Source: Conchocele bisecta (taxonomy: Eukaryota; Mollusca; Bivalvia; Lucinida; Thyasiridae). From it: a DNA stretch of 64,000 bases. The stretch lies in NCBI GenBank assembly GCA_029237695.1, contig CM055275.1:87532433-87596432 (forward strand), in the 5' to 3' direction. How positions within the stretch are numbered: the stretch's first letter is position 1; every line of letters starts with the position of its first letter. The notes beneath the pieces are model-generated. The model made no database searches, was not told the origin of the DNA, and worked only from the letters and a program-made list of their open reading frames with translations. The position numbers and the translations under genes were made by a program. Positions 21,141 through 31,550 of the stretch are shown here, one piece after another.

Positions 21141-22849
21141 GAAAATATAATATTTAATAATAATACAGATTAGAGGTCCAGATAAGGTGCGAATTATTAT
21201 TTGCGTAAATACGCAATTTCAAAATGCAAAAACTCAATTAAAATCAAAGCCAGTGCGTACCAAAAAGCAATTAAAATGTCCGGTACGCATTAGTGTTTTA
21301 TGCTGTAGCGTACTCCTCAAATGTATTTCCAGTCTGTCGCATACTGCTAGATTTGTTCATATACAATCCTACAAAATCATCGCCGATGATCTGTGCGGTC
21401 GGCTATTCATCATGTTCATTGTTTACAAAATCTTGTCCCGGCGCTAACTGCGAACAATGTCTCGCAGTATTTCATTCGATACCGGCTGAAACCCAGTCTT
21501 CGGGTGTATTCGATTTGAACTCCAGGATTTAGTGCGGGCGATTGTGACTCTCAGCGGAACAATTTGGGTCCAACTCGATACGTTATCGCCCATATTGATT
21601 TTGAAAAAAAGTTTTGTACATGACAGGGGCCAATCAATTATGGCGAAGGTTGACACAAAGTTCAGAGCTCATGCGAGCTGGAATTGAATTCCACTTTACC
21701 TCTGAATTTGTTGTCACAATCCACGACATTTACGGAAAAAAATACTATTTTTTTAAATCAATAATTGTAATAAAACAAAATGGCGATGCGACACTAATGT
21801 GAACCCAAGATCCAGGCTCATTACTAGTCTATGTTCTTAAATTCAAATTGATGTGAAACTGCTCGTTTCGGCGACCCCCTGAGTTCACTCAAGGAGTTGC
21901 AACGAAAATGCCCGTAGACATTCGTAAACGACTATCCGCACGGATAAACAAATGGTACAGTGTGTACAGTGGAATTGGTCCTGGGGGGATGGCGGGGCAC
22001 AACAGACACGATATTATTTGGAATGGGTTAGGTTTATAGTTTACGTGTGGGACAGTATCATAACAGTATTACTATTTTGACCAACGCACACGTTGAATAA
22101 AATGGCGGTCAAATTAACTAAAATATAACGAGTTGAACGGCGCCCGAATACATCGATAAATATAATCGTAGTAGCGATAGACACTATAAATAACACAATC
22201 GGATCGTGTCAGATTTTTTTCATAAAAAATTGGTGACACATGGCGCAACAAAATGGCGTACACAACAAACAAGCGTGGAAGAAAGAAATTGCAAAAGTCC
22301 ACCACCAGTGTTAACCATATTTCGAGTTATTTTACCACCGATGCAATGGCGGAATCTCAATCCATTGCACAAGACATCATCAATGACTTGTTGAGCTCGG
22401 TATGTGCAGACCCACATTAAAATCCATTGCACAAGACATCACCAATGACTTGTTGAGCTAGGTGTGTGCAGACCCCACATCAATAGTGACTGACAGTATT
22501 GATGAATTGCTGTTTAACGTGGTCAGCAAAAAAACACACTGGATCGCGTGATGCAAAGATCAATCTGCTATTCCAGGCATTATGATCAGCGTATGCACTG
22601 TTTGTCATTCAGATAATCTCCCATGCTTTTCATGAATACATGATACTGCTTGTTACATAACTTATAAGTGTGCTAGTAGATCTGGAACTATACTGGTCAC
22701 AAATGCCATAAGCCCAGTTACTCTAGTAACAGTTACTTATATGTACTTGGAATCATTAAACACATCAACTAATCATTTTGGTGTTCTTATAATTAAGTGA
22801 AGCTGTGATATGCTTACATGAGTACCATACACATGCCAGTATAACACTG

Positions 22850-23572
22850 CTTCGTACATGCCCACGCAGTAGGCACAAAATGTTCTTTATAAGAATTAAA
22901 TAAGTGTATAATTATGTCACTATTCCACCAGTTCTAAAAATTACCAGTGCCCGCTATACAAATATAATCATTTATTAATTATCAATTTACTGTTAGCGAC
23001 GCGCGGCCGTAACAGTCTATTTTGATAATGTGCGGGGACGACGACTTTCACATCGCGGCTTGCGGTGCGCATGCGCAGTATACTACACGCGCCAGTAGGC
23101 TTCCCAATATGTAAACAAGAATATCAACATGTCGAAACGTCCAGGACGGAAATTGTATGAAACGGTGTCGGCCAAAAAAAAGGCGAAATGTGAGGGACAG
23201 GCAGTACAGAGAGAGAGAGAGAGTGGTTAATATTGGCGACCAGATCACCAAATGGAAAGAGTTACGTGGAGTTTTAGATTTGGACTCGAACAGAGATTTG
23301 TCTTCTCAACTTCCGATACTTCACTGCGCATGTCAAAGATGTGATATGATTGACCGTGTCACGTGACGCGTATTGGTAAAAATAGCACGAGGTCGGAAAA
23401 TACCCTTTCTGGTCGCGGCATATAAAATGCGATTTAACACAAATTAACACGCGCCGTAATTAAAAATAACTCGTTAGTGGGTAGACAAATGGCTCATATA
23501 AGGCATGACAGAAAATGAAAAGTAGTAGTACTGTGTAACCTTCTGCGTGGGCATGTACCTTTAATTACAATG
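22850..23572. mobile_element. Long-TIR family element, nested copy
   Basis: The left end is acatgcccacgcagtaggca and caaaatgttctttataagaa. The right end is ccttctgcgtgggcatgtac followed by cttta (about 23540-23565), the inverse of the left. The interior includes gcgacgcgcggccgtaacag and a short GA microsatellite (23208-23222). No transposase is recognisable. Confidence 0.6.
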
Positions 23573-23754
23573 TATGTGAACAACAAAACAGTACCATTAC
23601 TACACGAATCAGTACAATTTGTTTCCGAATCGGTTTTTGTAATCAAAATATGGAAATACCCAAATTAAAAAAAATGATGGGGTAACGTTTTTAAAATACC
23701 CAATTGAAAATGGAGAATACCCAATTGATTTGAAATGTATGGAGTAACGGTACC

Positions 23755-23940
23755 CAATGTCAAATTCCTTATCTGGAGCCCTGCAGATTATAAAGTATGA
23801 TCATTGCACGTCAAAAAATAAATACAGATAATACATATTAATGTCCGTTATCATTTTAAGGAAACCCGGTTATCGCCCCTGATATCAGTGGGGAAATTTA
23901 CGTCTGATATGAAATGTATAATAATGCTAATCAATATGTG
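23755..23940 (-). mobile_element. Internal fragment of the long-TIR family
   Basis: In inverse orientation it matches 42090-42245 (atgatcattgcacgtc, taatgtccgttatcatttta, ggttatcgcccctgatatca, ttacgtctgatatgaaatgt). Confidence 0.55.
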
Positions 23941-24179
23941 GGTTAGGCGATGATACAGACATAATTGCAGTGGGGGGGGGGGGGTCTGAAATTCCAAATC
24001 AGCATAGCCGACCTCCGCGAGCGCGAAGCGCTTTGCGCATCGTAAAGTCGGGGGGTCTGGTAATCCTCCCCTAGGAAATTGTTAAATGCCAGATCGCCGC
24101 AGATGCGATTTCCTGACACCTAGGCCACAAAATAGTCATCCAACTATTTGAGTATTGTACATTTCCTTCTCTTTTTTTT

Positions 24180-24297
24180 TGCCGGGAGCAGGGGGGGGGT
24201 GGGGGGGGGGGGTGGGAGGGGGGGGGGGTGTACTTTTTTTTGGGGGGGGGGGTGGTCCGGACCCCCTGGACCCCCCCCCCCCCCCCCCCCCCTGTAT
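24180..24297. repeat. Poly-G/poly-C tract
   Basis: Long G runs (24190-24251) are followed by a C-run (24272-24292), so the stretch can pair with itself. Proline- and glycine-rich frames across it are translation of homopolymer. Base calls here are error-prone. Confidence 0.85.
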
Positions 24298-24299
24298 CG

Positions 24300-24430
24300 C
24301 GCCAGGGCGTGAGTGGGATAATCAAACATTTGTACTGCCTTGCGGTACAAGCCGGCTTTTATAGAGACATGATAAGAATGTTTCGTCTCTCACACTTGTG
24401 GTCTGGGTTTGAACCCAGCCGGCGACAAGA
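24300..24430 (+). repeat. tRNA-like SINE, copy 1
   Basis: tactgccttgcggtacaagc, then tttcgtctctcacacttgtg and a perfect B-box ggtttgaacc (24407-24416) inside gggtttgaacccagccgg. The A-box region (atgataagaatgtttcg) is decayed. It closely matches 25280-25412. Confidence 0.6.
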
Positions 24431-25093
24431 TATTTTTCACTTCAGTTCTCCAGATAAGCTGCGTTTTTGCTTAAATACCCAATTAAATTGCCAAAAATCC
24501 AATTGAAATCAGAAGTAGTGAGTATCAAAAAGCAAAAAAAAAGTTGTATCTTTATCATGCTGCAGAAAACAATAAACAGACCACAAATATAGCATATTTT
24601 TCTTATTTTCCATGAAAACAAATCTTGGTATATATATCATTAGAATTGTCTCCAAGAGATAATGTAATGCCAAGACATGTTTTCATTTCGGAGTAAACTA
24701 TTCAATAATTGCTGTCTGTTGATGTGCAAACCGTTGTGTGATTTTATTTTAACCAATTAACATTTCCAAATACATGTACCCAATTGCTTCAGAACTGAGC
24801 CTTATAAGGGACATGAGAAGAGAAACAAATGTTCTGACCCAATTGATTATTTCGTTCTAACGCATTCCAATTCGTTCTAACGACTTCAATAATTTCGAAT
24901 TCATCAGAACGAAATAATTAAAAATTTAATTAGAACAAATTTGAATGCTTTGGAACAAAATTTATTAATTCCCTATCTGGAGCGCTGTCACTTTATGACA
25001 CATTCCCCTCGATTCCCCTCGTACTACAGTGGTGGCAATGAACCAGGACATGTCAAGTTACCCTTCAAGCCAATAGGCGAAGTCGGATTATGT

Positions 25094-25190
25094 TAGTTGC
25101 GAATGGTAACTCTTGCAATCTACTCCCATACCGCCCGTAGCCTACGGACGGTACGGGAGTAGATTTCAAGAGTTACCGTTTGCAACTAGG
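25094..25190. repeat. Long near-perfect palindrome
   Basis: The left arm agttgcgaatggtaactctt, gcaatctactcccatacc, gcccgtag is followed almost at once by its inverse ctacggacggtacgggagta, gatttcaagagttacc, gtttgcaact. The arms are about 46 bp with five mismatches and virtually no loop. No TIR element or gene explains it. Confidence 0.85.
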
Positions 25191-25279
25191 ATTATGTATG
25201 ATGTCTTCCATACAGAACAAACTAGGGAGTCTATGAATGAACCTGGAGGGAGGCATTTGAGAAACAAATGTCTATTTGT

Positions 25280-25412
25280 AGGAAGGAGGAATAGTAGGAT
25301 AATCGAACACTTGTACTGCCTTGCGGTACAAGCCGGCTTTTATAGCGATGTGGTAAGAGTGTTCGTCTCTCACGCAGTCGGCCTGGGTTCGATCCCAGCC
25401 GCCGAAAATATA
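25280..25412 (+). repeat. tRNA-like SINE, copy 2
   Basis: tactgccttgcggtacaagc is followed by an A-box-like tggtaagagtg (25351-25361) and, after gttcgtctctcacgcagtcg, a perfect B-box ggttcgatcc (25386-25395) in gggttcgatcccagccgcc. Arm spacing is tRNA-like but the acceptor stem does not close. This supports a tRNA-derived SINE head. Confidence 0.7.
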
Positions 25413-25589
25413 TTTTTCGCTTTATAACACATTCCCCTCCCAGGGCTAGAGCAAGGTATTCCACGGTTTCAGTCCGCTTACTGGGTCGCTCCCTTCACTA
25501 AGCGAAGTAAGATGTAGAGAAAAGCTGAATATTTATTTGACTAGGCTCCTACTACAGGGGTAATGGTGAATGAATGAATATTTAGCCAG

Positions 25590-25656
25590 ATGATGTCTGA
25601 TATAAAGAACATGCATGTTGTGCCTACTGAGTGGGCATGTACATGTACCTTTAAAC
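25590..25656 (-). mobile_element. Terminal segment of the long-TIR family
   Basis: gatataaagaacatgcatgt, tgtgcctactgagtgggcat, gtacatgtaccttta is the inverse of the terminus at 20886 and matches the right end of 42023-42495. Confidence 0.6.
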
Positions 25657-25719
25657 AATTTTGTATAAAATAAATTTTAACTAGAAAATGTGTTCATAGA
25701 ACAATGATGCCTTACATAC

Positions 25720-25995
25720 CGCTTTGATAGTAAATAAGGCAAAATTCCAAGTCCAAAAGGGGGAGATAATCTGTGACTCAGTGTCAAATCATCAAGGCAA
25801 AATTGTTGATTTCTTAGTCTAAAAAGGGGAGATAATCCACAAGTCTGGGTTGAATAAAAAATCAAAAATAAACTTTGCGCATCTACTCATCATAAGGAAG
25901 CTACATACAATACTAAGACGCTTTAAAAGTTTTACGATTTACAAGTCAAACGTGCCAAAACTTGCCAAATTCGAAGTCGAAAAGGGGATAAATAT
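25720..25995 (+). repeat. Fragment of the tandem-repeat element type seen at 11100-11460
   Basis: Two copies of aaaagggggagataatc-type sequence, plus gcgcatctactcatcataag, gaagctacataca and gctttaaaagttttacgatt, match the second array of the element at 9327-11516. Confidence 0.65.
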
Positions 25996-25997
25996 AT

Positions 25998-26910
25998 ACT
26001 GAATAATGTCATTTGAATTTGTACTAAAGGGACTGTGTCTCAGATATACAATATATAAATGTTTGCATCATGCAATGTAAATGACATATGGCTGCAACTG
26101 GAGAAATGGGGCTCATGGGTTTTGCGACCAGTGTTCATCAAGATCAGCCTGTCACCCGCAGTCTNNNNNNNNNNNNNNNNNNNNNNNNNNNNNNNNNNNN
26201 NNNNNNNNNNNNNNNNNNNNNNNNNNNNNNNNNNNNNNNNNNNNNNNNNNNNNNNNNNNNNNNNNNNNNNNNNNNNNNNNNNNNNNNNNNNNNNNNNNNN
26301 NNNNNNNNNNNNNNNNNNNNNNNNNNNNNNNNNNNNNNNNNNNNNNNNNNNNNNNNNNNNNNNNNNNNNNNNNNNNNNNNNNNNNNNNNNNNNNNNNNNN
26401 NNNNNNNNNNNNNNNNNNNNNNNNNNNNNNNNNNNNNNNNNNNNNNNNNNNNNNNNNNNNNNNNNNNNNNNNNNNNNNNNNNNNNNNNNNNNNNNNNNNN
26501 NNNNNNNNNNNNNNNNNNNNNNNNNNNNNNNNNNNNNNNNNNNNNNNNNNNNNNNNNNNNNNNNNNNNNNNNNNNNNNNNNNNNNNNNNNNNNNNNNNNN
26601 NNNNNNNNNNNNNNNNNNNNNNNNNNNNNNNNNNNNNNNNNNNNNNNNNNNNNNNNNNNNNNNNCACCCGCAGTCTGGTCAAGAGTGTGATTAGGAGTTA
26701 CACTGGTCACAAATCCCATAAATCCCATTTCTCCAGTCACAGATGACACACGCCGTGTGATTTTGTACATAAGAACATGTGCGATTAATTGTTCATGAAA
26801 TATATTTACATAACAAATGCAGAATCACCAACATTCGACGTCTAATACAGAAAATATTGTAATTTATTTTCATGAAAAATCGCACATGTTCTTTTATTTG
26901 ATGAACTTTC
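25998..26910. repeat. Larger interspersed repeat with MITE M1, interrupted by the gap
   Basis: It matches 7570-8115: tgtcatttgaatttgtacta, cagatatacaatatataaat, MITE M1 from 26085 (ggagaaatggggctcatggg) to about 26750 (cactggtcacaaatcccata), then ataagaacatgtgcgattaa, ending aatcgcacatgttcttttat. The assembly gap lies inside the MITE. Confidence 0.65.
26165..26664. other. Assembly gap of 500 N
   Basis: Exactly 500 N bases, the usual placeholder for unknown length. The last 12 bases before it (cacccgcagtct) are identical to the first 12 after it, so the true gap may be nil. Confidence 0.98.
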
Positions 26911-27019
26911 CAAAAACATGGGTTATATTCCATAATACTGCCAGAAACTATGATAAACAGGGCAGATCATTTTGCATTTTCGATATACATGTACCACACA
27001 GTACCACACAGTACCAGTA

Positions 27020-27460
27020 AGGAATCAAAGTACTGAAAGTACTGACTGGCGGGAGACATGTAGCCACTTGTGAATTTGCATACTCAGAAATTCCTTGTTA
27101 GAAATATATTCGATGTTGATTATTGGATGTACAATCTGCAAATTTGGAGAACTTGATCAGACGGTTACTGGTGATTGTAAAATACAGCCTGCTCTAAACA
27201 CAAATAGGTTGATGAAGCAAAGGTGCTTTATGTCCGACTAATAAACCGTTTTACGAGGTATATTGCAGACGTATTATGTGAAATATTTTCAAAATTATGA
27301 CTGGGCGTAGGCCTACATACGTGTATGCTGCATGAACGGCAAAATGTTTTCATCAATTTTGTTTCGCTCACCCAGAGGGTAATTTTTCGAAAATCGCCCG
27401 TAAACCACAATATGAAAAAGAAATGGCCTTCGACGTCGCATTGCGACTGCGTGGTACACG
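27020..27460. other. No feature recognised
   Basis: A short motif near 27025 (aatcaaagtactgaaagtac) recurs near 37602 beside transposon ends. Otherwise no repeat structure or convincing coding sequence is visible. Confidence 0.4.
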
Positions 27461-27464
27461 ATAT

Positions 27465-27876
27465 GGGGGCGTCTCAATAACAGCAATTTGTTCTCTTCAA
27501 AAGTAAAGTTGGGCATGCCAACTATTTTACACATAATGTTGAGCATTGCCGTTGCTATTAATAACTTGCTTTCAGTTCACTCGCTGACTTTAAATGTCAC
27601 CTGACTGTTGTTAATTGCGAACGCAAATTGAGCCTATTGAGACGTCCCCCGATGAACAGAGAATCACGATCCCAATAGTGATACGGGGGGCGGGCGTCTC
27701 AATAACAGCAACTTGTTCTCTTCAAAAGTAAAGTTGGGCATGCCAACTATTTTACACATAATGTTGAGCATTGCCGTTGCTATTAATAACTTGCTTTCAG
27801 TTCACTCGCTGACTTTAAATGTCACCTGACTGTTGTTAATTGCGAACGCAAATTGAGCCTATTGAGACGTCCCCCG
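27465..27876. mobile_element. Two tandem copies of a 190-bp MITE-like unit
   Basis: The unit starts gcgtctcaataacagcaa and ends attgagacgtcccccgatga, so its ends are inverted repeats (gcgtctcaata paired with tattgagacgt). Copies at 27465-27650 and 27690-27876 are offset by 225 bp and differ at about one base over the shared body. The tail aatcacgatcccaatag is also repeated (27661 and 27920). Confidence 0.75.
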
Positions 27877-27999
27877 ATGAACAGAGACCCACTTCCGAAA
27901 GTAGACCCGTGCAAACGGCCAGAATCACGATCCCAATAGCGTGGAGACAGTATGTCTCCCGCCAAAAATTGTGAAATCTCTTTAATTTTTGTTGTGAAA

Positions 28000-28540
28000 T
28001 GATCATGTACTATATACCACAGTCAGAAATAAGTTTCCATTAATATCGCTAGTGAAATTAATTTAAATACAATAAAGTTTAAAAAAACAAAACATGTTTA
28101 TAATAAGAACATTACTGTTCAATTGTTCATGAAAATATTTCTGTAAATAACATTGAAAGATGAAGAAATCAATCCCCCCTCCCCCCCCCCCCCCCAGAAA
28201 TTACAGAGCTGCTGAGACAGCATTTAATGTTATATCAACATATTGCCGTGAAGAATGTGTAGAAAAAATATTTCACATTCTATACTAGAATTATTATTCA
28301 TGAAACAAAATTTATTTTGTCATAATTTACCTCCAGATATATCATAGTCGCTAGCGAAATTAATTTAACACTTTCACCACTTTTTTGTGTCGTTAGTCCA
28401 GAACATCACCGACCCAATCAAGTTGTAGGTTGGGTCATGATGCAGCTATTTGTGTATTGGCATTTTATATTTTTTCAATAAAACTGAACATATACAGCAT
28501 CTAACTGTATAACCACTTGAATTGAACCCTAGTTTATATT
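28000..28540. other. AT-rich stretch with a C-run, no gene
   Basis: It contains a poly-C tract (28176-28195) and repeats of atatcgctagcgaaattaat-type sequence (about 28045 and 28345), but no reading frame or RNA feature that I can support. Confidence 0.4.
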
Positions 28541-28544
28541 TCAG

Positions 28545-28790
28545 AGGCGCCGGAGCTGGGGCAGCCGCCGCCCCAATATTTTGGCAAAAAAATATTTAAA
28601 ACAAATCTACAAAAATGTGTATGAGATACCTATTAAAGTTGTATCTTAAATGCAGCAGAATGCAGGAAATGACATCTAGAATTAAAAAAATGTATGGGGG
28701 GGGGGGGCATGCCCCCAGACCCCCCTACCACTCCTTCGCTTCGCTCGGTTCGATATTCGCCTCCCCAATATGTATTTGCTTCCAGCGCGT
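28545..28790. mobile_element. G-rich MITE family (ggggcggcgg type), partial
   Basis: ggcgccggagctggggcagc and cgccgccccaatattttgg start the unit. A G-run, catgcccccagacccccct and accactccttcgcttcgctc follow. Equivalent copies lie at 42493-42790 and 60960-61285, and a fragment at 46240-46440. Confidence 0.55.
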
Positions 28791-29059
28791 CTGTATTTAC
28801 AAACATACACCAGCATTATGTTGTTAATTTCAATACAATGTTTTACCAAAAAAATAAATTATTCACGAATGTTGTCAATAATTTTTATTTTATTTCTATG
28901 AACAATAAAAGCTTAAAACAACTATTTATATGCATACTGAAATAACCCAGAAGTTATTTAATTTAAAAATATGTAAATTTGATATTTTATATCACTGTTT
29001 TTGAAAATTGCACAGGAAAATGCCACATTAATATCAAGAGTCATTAAGTCATAACTATT

Positions 29060-29112
29060 TTGTCGTCTGTTGTTTATTTTCTATTTTCCATTTTTATCAT
29101 CAAAAACATGTT
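29060..29112. repeat. Terminus shared with the MITE at 59772
   Basis: tttgtcgtctgttgtttatt, ttctattttccatttttatc, atcaaaaacatgttttgaca matches 59795-59850 and 62160-62215. It introduces the palindrome cluster that follows. Confidence 0.6.
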
Positions 29113-29183
29113 TTGACAGCACTTTACTATTGTCTGTTGCTGCTTTTATAGCTTGACTTATTAAGTTATTAAGTTATTTCTCA

Positions 29184-29356
29184 ATAAAAACATGGTTACA
29201 ACATGCTAAGGATTAAATACAATACATTTGTAATAAAACATGTATATAATACTGGAAAATGGATATACATGTAATATAATATTTTCCAGTATTACAAAAA
29301 CATGTTTTATTACAAATGTATTGTATTTATTCCTTAGAATGTTGTAACCATGTTTT
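29184..29356. repeat. Long palindrome A
   Basis: The left arm aaacatggttacaacatgct, aaggattaaatacaatacat, ttgtaataaaacatg is inverted in catgttttattacaaatgta, ttgtatttattccttagaat, gttgtaaccatgttt. The arms are about 75 bp and the loop is AT-rich (acatgtaatataat). Confidence 0.85.
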
Positions 29357-29399
29357 ATTGTCTGTTGCTGCTTTTATAGCTTGACTTATTAAGTTATTA

Positions 29400-29700
29400 A
29401 GTTATTTCTCATGAAATACAATAAATTTGTAATAAAACATGTTTATAATACTGAAAAATGGATATAATATAATATTTTCCAGTATTATAAACATGTTTTA
29501 TTACAAATTGATTGTATTTAATCCTTAGCATGTTGTAACCATGTTTTTATTGAGAAATTTTATTGAGATATTTATTGAGTTATTTCTCAATAAAAACATG
29601 GTTACAACATGCTAAGGATTAAATACAATCAATTTGTAATAAAACATGTTTACAATACTGGAAAATATTATATTATATCCATTTTTCAGTATTATAAACA
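29400..29700. repeat. Palindromes B and C, sharing arms with A
   Basis: 29415-29550 (aataaatttgtaataaaaca to acattgattgta-type sequence and ccttagcatgttgtaaccat) and 29578-29700 (aaaaacatggttacaacatg, ctaaggattaaatacaatca, back to ttcagtattataaac) are inverted relative to each other and to arms of palindrome A. Several alternative cruciforms are possible. Confidence 0.75.
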
Positions 29701-29864
29701 TTATAACAAAACATTATTTTCACAAATTACATTTTTCACAATCAGATGTGTTCAAGACGACTTATAAGTATAACTGGGAGAACAAAATACGATAGAAATC
29801 TACAATCAACCCATGTTTTCCTGATCTGGTTCATCCATGTCTGTATATCTGAGACCCAGTGCCT

Positions 29865-31073
29865 TTAATGTCCGAGACGAAATACTTTAATAAAGTCATT
29901 ACCTGACAATTCACCCTGAGATACGTACAGTGCATTGTTGTGTTGGTTGTAACAGATCCTGCGAGGCTGTGATATCTGTCCGACCCCGAAGACTTCAATA
30001 CTGCGGGTACAATCCGCCGTTATGTGGTCGATGCTGCCAGGCATGTAGCCGCAGACATAGATACTTCCGTCTGGGTGGATGGTGAGTCCGAGTGGATACG
30101 ACAAGTTGTCTCCCTGGTGTCGGGCCAGCACGACGCCATCCCGGGTCACAAGTGTTACCGCACGGCCACCTGTCGTGATCAACTCCCCCCGGGTGTTGTG
30201 GATTATATGCTGGAGGTTGCCATCAGGACAAGTCCATACAGTTGTCACCGTCTTACCCGTCATGTCAATCTCCACAATGTCTGGTGAATCCCAATCTACC
30301 GCCGCCAGGTTGTCGCCACATCTGGTCACGCTGTAGCATTGCACTGCGGTCTCGATGATCCGCCCGAGGGTCAGGATGCCGGACACCGACACCAACTGGA
30401 TCTTCTTGTTGCGTGGCAGACAGACGGCCAACTGCCCGCCGTCTATCTCCGCAATGTCCCAGGGATTGGATTGTAGTTGAACGTGGAACACGAGTTTATG
30501 GTTGACGTCAAATAGCTTTATGTTGTCATTGTTCCAGTCCGACAGTAGTAGCCGGCCGTCGGCAAACGCGAGTAAACCTGCGACGCGACACGTGCGGCCA
30601 TCTGTAGGTCCGCTGATATTGATGTCGTCACTCGTCCCTAATTCTCCAACACTCTGTAAATGATCCGATAATGTTTTATTTCCTACCAACACGCACGACT
30701 TCATGTTACATTGATGTGAAATACCGGAAGCTGAAGTTTTGCACTCGGCTATCAACGTTTCAGCCTCCTTCAACAAAGGAGCGAGATAATTGTCGCTGAT
30801 GTCCGTCCGTACGGACGTGATGTGATCGATGTAGTCCCGACTTAACTTGCAGACGTCGTTTAATCCGCGTGTTATGGCGTCCACGTGACCACTACACTTC
30901 TTCTCCTCGTCGTCGAGGAGTCGGTCAAAGATGGCGTCACCGGCCTTAGTGGGCGCGGCCCCAGCTCCTGCCATATCTCCCTTATTCAACACATGTTCGT
31001 GTTGGTTCCTCGACTTCTTGTCCTTCCCTCCATCAACTTTACCATCTGTTGCCCTCTTTCTAGACCCTTCCAT
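29865..31073 (-). CDS. TRIM/NHL-like beta-propeller protein without RING or B-box
   Basis: This intact single-exon frame encodes 402 residues. Residues 1-35 are basic and lysine-rich (RKRATDGK, KDKKSR) and could be a nuclear signal. Residues 46-113 are predicted helical and coiled-coil-like (FDRLLDDEEKK, LLKEAETLIAEC). From about 155 to 400 the sequence has weak repeats of the NHL/six-bladed propeller type: GLLAFADGRLLLSDWNNDNI, then the DIAEIDGGQLAVCLPRNKKI blade, LGLTIHPDGSIYVCGY and RRICYNQHNNALYVSQG. This arrangement is the C-terminal half of bivalve TRIM2/3/71-like proteins. The zinc-binding RING and B-box modules are absent, so any ubiquitin-ligase role is unlikely and the protein is probably a binding scaffold. 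The ATG is preceded by an in-frame TGA 42 bases upstream (31113-31115), supporting this start unless an unseen upstream exon exists. It is the only convincing intact host-type gene in the window. Confidence 0.85.
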   Translation of the reverse strand: MEGSRKRATDGKVDGGKDKKSRNQHEHVLNKGDMAGAGAAPTKAGDAIFDRLLDDEEKKCSGHVDAITRGLNDVCKLSRDYIDHITSVRTDISDNYLAPLLKEAETLIAECKTSASGISHQCNMKSCVLVGNKTLSDHLQSVGELGTSDDINISGPTDGRTCRVAGLLAFADGRLLLSDWNNDNIKLFDVNHKLVFHVQLQSNPWDIAEIDGGQLAVCLPRNKKIQLVSVSGILTLGRIIETAVQCYSVTRCGDNLAAVDWDSPDIVEIDMTGKTVTTVWTCPDGNLQHIIHNTRGELITTGGRAVTLVTRDGVVLARHQGDNLSYPLGLTIHPDGSIYVCGYMPGSIDHITADCTRSIEVFGVGQISQPRRICYNQHNNALYVSQGELSGNDFIKVFRLGH

Positions 31074-31288
31074 AGTTACAACTACGACGTTCTGGTACGT
31101 TTTCCAATTTATTCAGCTGTAAGTGTCAAACACTGTCCCGGCTGTATGTAAGTATCTGCTTTATTCAACTGTAGCCTATTTCACCAACATTGCAAGTATA
31201 CGTTGAGGGAGTAATCATTTATTTGTATGCATATATGTCATATAGAACTAACGACTGCATATATTTGATGATTAAAAGTATGCAGAAT

Positions 31289-31345
31289 TATTATACTGAA
31301 TTCATTACAAAATGGCTGTGATAATGTAATGAATTCAGTATAATA
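31289..31345. repeat. Short palindrome upstream of the NHL gene
   Basis: attatactgaattcattac and gtaatgaattcagtataat are perfect inverses of about 19 bp around a 17-base loop, about 220 bp upstream of the start codon of the minus-strand gene. Confidence 0.8.
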
Positions 31346-31550
31346 AAAATCTTTAAATTGAAAATGTCTCCCTCAAAGTATACTTTGTTCGTGAAATCGG
31401 CTATAGGTGAACTTTACTCTGGGGTGGATTTGGAAACATTCCTGACACAAGTTTCCTCCACAGTCCCGGCTGTATGTAAGTGTTATAATCCACGATACGC
31501 CGCACGCCAATGTTGTGTCTATCGGTTGCTGGCTGTAAGTACAAGACATA

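Noticed and set aside
24071..24364. Proline- and glycine-rich frames on both strands, also near 63471-63851
   Set aside because: They are translations of poly-G/poly-C tracts, not proteins.
26059..26770. Frames spanning the N gap
   Set aside because: They are open only because the gap has no stop codons, and the flanks are a MITE.
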